Below are positions 25,601 to 34,600 of a DNA stretch of 64,000 bases, piece by piece (position 1 is the first letter of the stretch; every line of letters begins with the position of its first letter). The stretch spans positions 620,001 to 684,000 of the forward strand of contig JAHQIW010005485.1 in the NCBI GenBank assembly GCA_019055375.1. Direction: 5' to 3'. The position numbers and the translations under genes are program-made. Under the pieces are notes generated by a model. The model made no database searches, was not told the DNA's origin, and worked only from the letters and a program-made list of their open reading frames with translations. This DNA comes from Parelaphostrongylus tenuis. Lineage: Eukaryota > Nematoda > Chromadorea > Rhabditida > Metastrongylidae.

Positions 25601-28600
25601 AACATATTTTAAACCTTTCATGAGATCCCATATGGCACTTACGGTGCTATACGTACATCTCGGCTTTTATGTCAAGCCTCATCAGTAGCGCATTTCTTTC
25701 GGTTCAACCGAACGTCCATGTATTAGGGGATCGCCGCCGAACATCTCAGATTGCACGCCAGATGAGAAGATCACCTGACATTGCAGTGACAGTCGATTGC
25801 TCAATGGCTGGTAAAACAAATGTACCACAGATTAATACAAAACAAGGAGCTCGGTCGAACCAAAAGGCATGTGCTACTGATGAGGTTGGACATAAAAGCC
25901 GAAACATATGTCCAGCACTACAAGAGCCATATCAGATCACATGAAAAACTTTGAATGTTTTATCAGATTATACTCCTTTGAGCGAGGTCTCAAAAACAAT
26001 CGAATAGAAAGGTTACGAATTCTTCAGAGCCTGGAAATCAGGTTGTTATAACCCAGCCAGTCAAACACCTCCATTACCGTTGACGGTAATGGAGGTGTTT
26101 GAATGACTGTGTTAAGGCATCCTCATGTTCTCAAACTCTGAAGGAGGCGAAACAAACGAAATCTTAGCTTTCGGAATGAAATGTAATATAATCACCTTAT
26201 ATATTATTCATAAAGAAAAAATTGAGAATTACAAAGAATGAAGAGATTGACAGAAGATCAGCCTTCAGATTTCCAAGCGATATTTCACCGCCTCATGTGA
26301 AGAGTGAATGAAAAAAAAACCACTAAAACTGGGAACGAATAAATAAAACAACTCACATGATGGGGTTAAGCAAATGTGAAAGCATTGTGATACAAAAATC
26401 AAGTTTCAGCTTTGGGTGAGAAGGTGCCTGGAATGCATTGCAAGTATTCTTAACAAATATCACACTAAAGTACTTCTGTAAGCAGCTTATAATTTCCCAA
26501 AGCTTGAATTCTTTTCTACCATGCCACAACATGCGCACCAAATCATTACACTATCTCAGTCATGACATAAGCCCGTATTTCTAGAGAAAACACATATTAA
26601 GCTGTCAGGTGCTTTGGTCTCCAAATCAAACAATCAAGGAACACATTCTGATAGATGTGATATAGTTCACCTGTATAAAAGTCTGGACTAAAGGTGGCGC
26701 CCAGTCCTGAATTGGTGAAGGAAGTCGTAACAAATGATTGAGAATAAACTGTGCATCCTCACATCGACAACTCATGTACAGAACACACACCTTCAAAAGA
26801 ATACTCGAGTGTAAATCGCACAGTCATTGCTCTAATTCTACAGAGTCAACCACTGGAGTAAACCCACCAGTTCCTTCACCCATTCGATCAACAAATCGGT
26901 GAATCGTTTCGGTAGTGTAGGGAACCTCAGATGAAAGAAAAGATCGGATAAAGCGTTGAGTAGATAAATTCTGCTATTGGAACAGACGGAATTTTCAAGC
27001 ACTGAAATTCAGAATATTTAGGAAACAATATCAAAGAGATAGGAGAAGAAACATAACAGACAATTTGGAGGACTATGAGTCGACAAGCCATTCTCTTCCA
27101 TAAATTGCTGGTTTATGAAAATCACAGACCATTGGACCTAAAAAAAAGCAATTGTGAAAAACCAGGATGGAAGAATTCCAGCTCACTCACCTGCAATGCT
27201 GTAGATCGAAACTGAGCTTCCAGACAAAGGCGCTCGTCAAGCAGATGAGTTCGATTGGCAGAAAGCAAATTCCTCAGCTCGTCAACCTTCTCCGGACGTA
27301 AAACGGTTTGATGGAAATATGCCATTCCGGACGCTTCCCTGTTTTCACCACACCTTCCCTAGAAAAAATGATATTTCCTAATTCCGCAGTCCTCATGGAT
27401 TAGGGGTGCATTAAAAAGTTGTGGAGAGCATTGAGCTATACAATTGCTCTCAGAATTCATTATCAACTCGTGAAATCTGCGAAAAGAAAAAACACATAGA
27501 GGTAGACCGATAAGCTTACCTTGCCCTCAACTGTGTGTTTTTCCACAACCCAACAATCGCGTAAACATTTCGTCAACTTTTCCGTGTTTCTCCTTCTCGC
27601 TGATTTCATTTATAGCCATTAACTCGGCTAACTGTTTTAGACGCTTGAGCAAAGGAAAAATAGGACCACAAGGCATCAAATTGTCCTGAAAACTTGAAAT
27701 TGATAGTATTTTTAATGCATTTCGCACTGCTATGATGTTTTCTGTATTCCTAAGAGAATTGAGTGGATGAGCAAAAACCTGTCCTGAAAACGCTTTATAC
27801 CTTATAATCTTTGGTAAGGGCGTGCTTCCAGCGTAAAGTACACGTACTTCTTTGAATTCTTCGCCGTCTCAAGCCATTCAAAACTAGACATTTGGTACTC
27901 ATTCTATGGCACGAGATATAATGATTTCAATATTGTATTTGGTTTTTAAAAAGGCCTCTTTCGTGTGCTGAGGCAGAGGAGCGGCATTAAAAAAAATTAT
28001 ATAGAAAAGCTATGAATAGTAACCCAGTACAGCCTTAAGACTGTAGTTCCTACAGCTATGGTAAGAGTGCTAAAAATCTAGTAAAAAAAAAACAGAGAAG
28101 AACTCAAATTACGGTTCGCCTTCAGCGCTCATCTTTAAGTCGGCTAGCATGTGAATAGCTATATATTAGATTTTACCGTAGCTTTAGTAGAAAGAGCTAC
28201 TTGATGCTGTACTTGGTTTCTGTTTATGGCTACCTTGAAGCACTGTGGCAGCGGAAAATAACACTAAGTTTCACGCTCGGAGTGCCTAGCTCGTAGCTTG
28301 AATTTCAAAGCGGGTTTGTTCTGCAATATAAAAAGAAAATAAGAAGCTAGTAGCTTTACAACCAGAGAACAAAATCTCTTTTACAGTTCTAGCACACGAA
28401 ACTTGAAGTTGTTCTTTACAACGCAGAAAAAATCGCTGAATAAATAACAAAAAATGTGCGTATCTCTCGATTCGCGCTGCTGCGCACGACTTCAAACCGC
28501 CTCCCCAAAAATAGCGCAATCAGGTTATCTATAACAAAAATTTTTCGACTTTTCAAAAATTTGGCAGAATTCCTCGATCATCTGTAATATCACGATTTCC

Positions 28601-31600
28601 TCTACACGCTCATATCCTTTCAATGCAAAAGTCCCGGGTGCAAAACATTATTTTTCGTTCTTACAATAGCATTCCTTTTTGGAATTATTGTGAATGTTTT
28701 TTTTGGGGTTCTAAAAACAGTCGATTTTTTGATTTAGTTTTGATCTAACAGCCAAAATCCATCGACTGAGGGGTGGGTGATGGACCAGTGTCATTGTACT
28801 CTGTTCCATCACCACATACGCCTCCCTCCTTGCTTCAATGCAGGGCTGAATGTGGGGCGGGGGTCACGACGAGGAGGACGAACCTCCGAAACACCGGTGT
28901 ATGACCCTGGCGTAACAACCTCCTTTTTGAGCTTAAAGCATTCTTTTTTGGAGTTCTTACAATACTTTACGGGAACGTTTTCAAGAGACAATTTCAGAGA
29001 TCACCGTTTTTATGCTATCGAACCGACATCAAGGACATAGTGAAAAGCCATCACAGATTTTAGTCGAGCAGAAAATGCTCGCGGGATGTGCTATGTAACT
29101 AATCTTGCTGCTTCGGTACACTAACAAGGACTTTTTCGAAACCAAGTATAGCACTGAGCTTTGAGGTATCAAGAGATTATTGAAAGTATGAAGGAGAGCA
29201 AAAAAAGGCTGCGGCCTTGAAGAAATGATGCTTCTTCCTTTTATCAACTACTAGATTCATTTCTTTCGACATCGCGTTTTCGCCTCGATACATAGATCTA
29301 ACAGCAAAAGAGCAATTCTAAAGGAACACTCCGCGTTGCTGATCGAAAAAATCGAACGATACCTGGACAAATTTCTCCACAAACTGATCGCTCATCATAT
29401 AAAGTGTATTGTAATAGAAAGACAGTAGATTTTGTTCTGTGAGCAAACCATGCTTGTCCTTTTCAAAATGCAATTTCTCCAATGTTGGATACAGAGGAGG
29501 TGCGTCAGCGACCCTCACTGAGCCAATGAACGACTTATTCTGAAAAAGGTTCCATACGTCTCACATCCACATATCGCCTACATAACAAAGAATTACATTT
29601 TCCATGATTTCTTTCGCCATCTCCTTGTACGTTGGTGGTGCAATGGATGCAGTAGTGTACGGTGAATGGATGGCCTCGGTGACATGGTCGATCGAAGGAT
29701 AGCGAACAGTTTCGTGAGCCACGAAAACTGCTGGCAATGACGAAGCCTCCACAGTGGATGCGCTGGAATCGTATCAAATTGAAAGAATATAAATAAAAAT
29801 CAACAATATATTCAAAAGTGTCGAGTAATTCGCAGAACTTTGAACCTCAAGAGGGAGTTGTACTAACGATTCTTCCCTTACGGTTGGTTACTAGCATACT
29901 TTGTATTGCAGAAAGTGATAGCAGGGCAGGGAATCCGGTAGTGCAGTGGAGGTTAGCACACGACTCGGAAAGAGAGAATCACAAATATAATTCCTTCTCG
30001 ATGTCAAATTTTTATATACCACTCATTCTTATTGAGCATGTACTTTTAATATCATAACATTGCTATGAAGAGCGGTAAAATTAAGAGTAATAATCAAAGT
30101 TCAAGAAATCTAACAGTAAAAAGCCAAGCGAAAATCGAAAACATCCTGTGCCGTAATACTGATCGAGCACGTCTTGCGAATCGAGTATGGCAAGGCTGGC
30201 ACGTTCTGCGGGGCCTTCGCTATAGATTGCCGGAGAATGCTGAGCCGGGATCAGCCCACGCTGCGCCGTGCATCAGAACCACTCGGCCATGCTCTCCTCC
30301 ACCTCCCTCACATTACACTTATGTGCATGTATACGTGTCTGTACGTATATATATATACATGCATAAATGTGCGCGTATGTATACATACATATGCACTGCA
30401 GCATATATATAGATGCGTACAAAAATCTACATGTATATATATATATTATATATATATATATGTATAGTATTTTTTTATCACTTGTTTGATTCGTCCCAAA
30501 GCTCTCTTTTTAGGTGTGCGGATCCCATTACTTCTATTTTGCAAATCGTTTTTCTTCTTCTTGGACGTCGTGAAATACTGGTGAAGCCTGTCTCCTTGAG
30601 ATCTCAAAAATAGCCTAGCTGTGGCGTCTCATAGGATGTTCGTCGTTAGATGCTGGAGAGTGTTTGTGGGTAAAGAACGACACCGCGCCACGACGAGCAA
30701 CACAGCCACTTGGCCACCCAACCACCCTCCCTCATACACATTATGTATACGTGTACAGTGTATACATGTGTCGGGGCGTCGTGGCCCAGTGATCGTGATG
30801 CTCGTCGTGGCGCACATGGGGTCGAGCTTAACATCCTAACTCTCTCCTGCAGTCATCAACAACACCTCATGGAACGTCGCAGTCAGGCTATTGCAAGGGA
30901 CTCCCTCGACAGGTATTCAATGACGATCAAGAAGACGAAAAAACGAATCAAATGCTAAAAGTACTGGGATCCGCACAGTGAAGAAAAACTTGTGAAGACG
31001 GATCAACAGTGTCTAGAAAAGTGTGTATACATGTATTACATGTACATACATAAAAAGGTAAAGGATAAAGCTGTCGGCGTTGATCAACCCTTGAAAGATG
31101 CGCCACGCATTCGTTTTCAATTTTCAACTTCGTTTGAGGTGAGTGAATGCATATCTGACCTTTACAATGACTCCCGGTAGCCTTCCGATGTATTGAGTCA
31201 GTACTGCTTATCCTCCCTGACAAGTCAGAGACCAGTCTGGCACTAATTTACCAATTCCGGAGGGATGGATCGAACTACTAATCTCGTGTGCGATGCAGAG
31301 AACTTATAACCACTGCGCTGAATGCGCTCTCAGCGTTCAAAGAGTGAGTGAATATACGTACACATACACGCATAATCATACATGTACATGTACACATGTA
31401 TGTGTAACAGATACGTACATATTCGAGTACTTTCCGACTGATTGATCAGGACATGTTGGCGCACTGACCACAAGACAATCCCTACAACCACAATTATACT
31501 AGCATACAAATCCTGGATTTCACTCTGTGTTCACGGAATATAAATCACTTCAAGTCAGAAGTAAAAGAAGCCGATCCTACAAATACAACTACGTCTCAAA

Positions 31601-34600
31601 TAAGTGCAGCCCTGTCCTTGTTTAGCTCATTTCGCACCCTGAATGGCATCATATGCTAATGCATAAATAATGCGCTTGCGTATAGCTATGGATCACATTC
31701 GTCACATTAGCTTCGTCTCATGAACATCGATTGATCTGAAAGACTGAAGGACAATTTGAATCGGATGTTTGAGGTTGAGGAGTAGTAATGCAGCTTTTAC
31801 GTCATGCACCGTAAGCACAAGAATTTAGTCCGTTTGCAGGTTACAACGAAGACCGAGGAATTTTTGTGTAGTACGTGATTCTATATGATGGGGTATATCG
31901 TCGATAACGTCACCAATGTGGAAAAATTATCTTCGAAAGCATGTTAAACGAAGTTCGACCCTGGCCACTTGAAGATGAAGTTTGTTGGAGCCCGCATGTT
32001 GTAAGTACAATTCGAAAGAGTAATTTCAGCTGAACGAACAGAAGATCGGATGAACGACAGATTTCCGCGTGATTCCAGTCACGACGAAAAACCTCCAAAC
32101 ATCACGAAACTCACTTGCGCGTCAAAGAAACTCGAATTATTAAAGACCTTACCCTTAATTGACTTCTACTGCTATCAAATTAGTTGTAATGCAAGTGCCC
32201 AGATTACAACTAACAAAAGCACTGAAACATTTTTCATAGGCACTTTACTCAGCCAACCCTTACTTAACCTCAACGTGAATAATACATCTCTCTATGTTAA
32301 CACTTTACAACTGGGTTCGATGTCGACATGTGCTCTGTGGGCCGCTGACTGCCGTCTGCTGATAGAATTGATCCCCTCTACTGCAGAAAGAGTGATAGCA
32401 TAGTAGGAATCCAGGTATTCCAATTGCTTAGCATGCGCCTCCCAGAAAGGCTGAAATGCACGTTCGATTCCCAACTGGTATTCAAAACTTTGGATACCAC
32501 TCAACATCATTGGGTATATATTTGTAATGTCATAAATTGCTGTAAGCGTTTAAATAGGAAAAATTCCTTGACTTCTTTGGCTTGCTCTGCTTATACGAGG
32601 TCGTTATGAAGCTTTCATTTGGAAGACATTTTGACGTTTCTCTCTCACTCAGCTGAATAGACCTGAATGAAGTGCCCACATCCGTTCGGGTGGTGGTAGT
32701 TCACTCAAGAAGATTCGATTCCATACGACATAACACTACCGAAAACGGCACTGGTAGATTCGGATCTCCTTGCAAAAATCTGACGATAGTCAGGTGCTCT
32801 TACAATCCCAGGTGATTGCAAGAAAGCGTTGGGAAGTCCCAAGCCAGAACTTTGCATCTTGATTACTTCTTAATAACTTGTACCGCCAGCCCCACTACTC
32901 CCTCCCAGCCAGTTACAATACTTATTCCCACAAATGAATGTTGAATACTCCTTCGAGAAGTTTGGTGTTAACACCTTGGGTACGACGAGTCCCCGTCGCC
33001 AGTCTTTCCTGCCGCAGCGCGCGACGACAAGCGGTTCGTATTACCGAAAGGTCAGTGATGCAGGCTATTGGGAAAGTTTCTGATTTAATCCCTCACCACC
33101 AATTCACTGCGCTTTCCTATGGTGTTATTTTCTGGTGTGGTTTAGTACTGAAAGTTCTTCTCTGGACGTGGTTATAGCAAAAAAAAGCGCTTGGTTGTCT
33201 CACAATCAGTGACTTTGATAAGCAGCGTCGAACCATGAACCATGGAGTGATAACGGAACCAACGCCCAGATTGCGCAAAACGGACTGCATCCACTTCTAC
33301 ATGAATTTCGGTCCATTGGGTCAAGAGGGGATAAATGAAAAACCGATCTTATTTGCTGAACAGGAACTATTCATAGGAGTGTTACTAATCAATCGAGAGC
33401 TGAGACTTCAGGCTACATCCTCACATCGCCTGTTTTCAAAAACGCCTTTTTTACGTTGTTACGGAGGGAGATTTCCTGCATTGCAGGCGCGCATATTCCT
33501 CGCCGGACAGAACTTTTTCTTTGAAGAGTTAGTAATCGTTCGATAGCGTAACAGTTGCTGATTCAACGCTGTGCTCATATCCGAAAAACCGTCGAAGAGA
33601 AGTTCTTTTCAGGAGATAAGCACAGCGCTAGAATTAGAAACGATAGCTATCGAATGATTACTACTACTCCAGAAAAAGAGCTCTGTCTGGCGAGAAATAT
33701 GCGTGTACGTGTCTGTGAGATAGCATTATGTGGAATTTACAATGTTCCAAAAGGGTGTTTTGAAGAACCGGCGACTTGGGGCTCTAGCCTGAAGTCTCAG
33801 CTCTCGAATGGCTATTGGCACTCATATTAAGAGTTCCTGTCGAGCAAATGAGGTCGGTTTTTCATTTGTCCCCTCACAATCAAATAGAACCCGAGTTTCT
33901 TCTAAAAGGTCATACACGTAGAAAACTTGCTTCCAAATGCGACCTTTACAATATCATAGAAAGAAATGCGAAAAAAAAGTAAGATGAGCGTCATTTTCCC
34001 ACGGATCTACGTTTTGTATGAAAAATAAATGGATCTTGAACAACTGGGCGCTTTTTTGCTATCCTGATTACGTTGTAAGAGAATCTTCATCTCTGATAGA
34101 CATCAAGAAACAACACCGAAAAATATACAGTATGGCGGTGGGAGATCAAACCAGGATCATTGTTCCCGATGGTCAGCATCACTGACCACTCGACACTACG
34201 GACTGCTCGCCGCGCGCGAGCGGAACGGGGCTAAAAACGGGTCTGTCGTACCAAAAGTGGTAGTACCATTACCTTCAGAAACTTCAAAACGTCACTATAA
34301 TGGGAAATAGCAATGGGAGAAAAAACTGATAAATCAGGTTACAAACCTTTTCTCGGCTTCAGGCAGATCAGTCGTCGGAAATGCGCTAGCAGCGGAGGTG
34401 CTGGAGACCTGAGATGACTCAGGAGGCGTAGAAGTCGATGGTTGCTCATCATCTGACAAGACACTAAAAGGCGGAAGCCATCAGATGTCCATGTACGACT
34501 GCATAGAATGACCAGATTCAACTTATTCTTAGTGTGCAGAGACGGGAGAGAGGGAGGAAGGGGAGGAGGATAGCGCAACGCATGAAAAACAAAGCCACAG

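Noticed and set aside
30065..30470. Tyr/Ile/His-rich frames over 30.1-30.5 kb, and similar ones at 38.0-38.2 and 50.4-50.8 kb
   Set aside because: They run through TA/TATG microsatellites.
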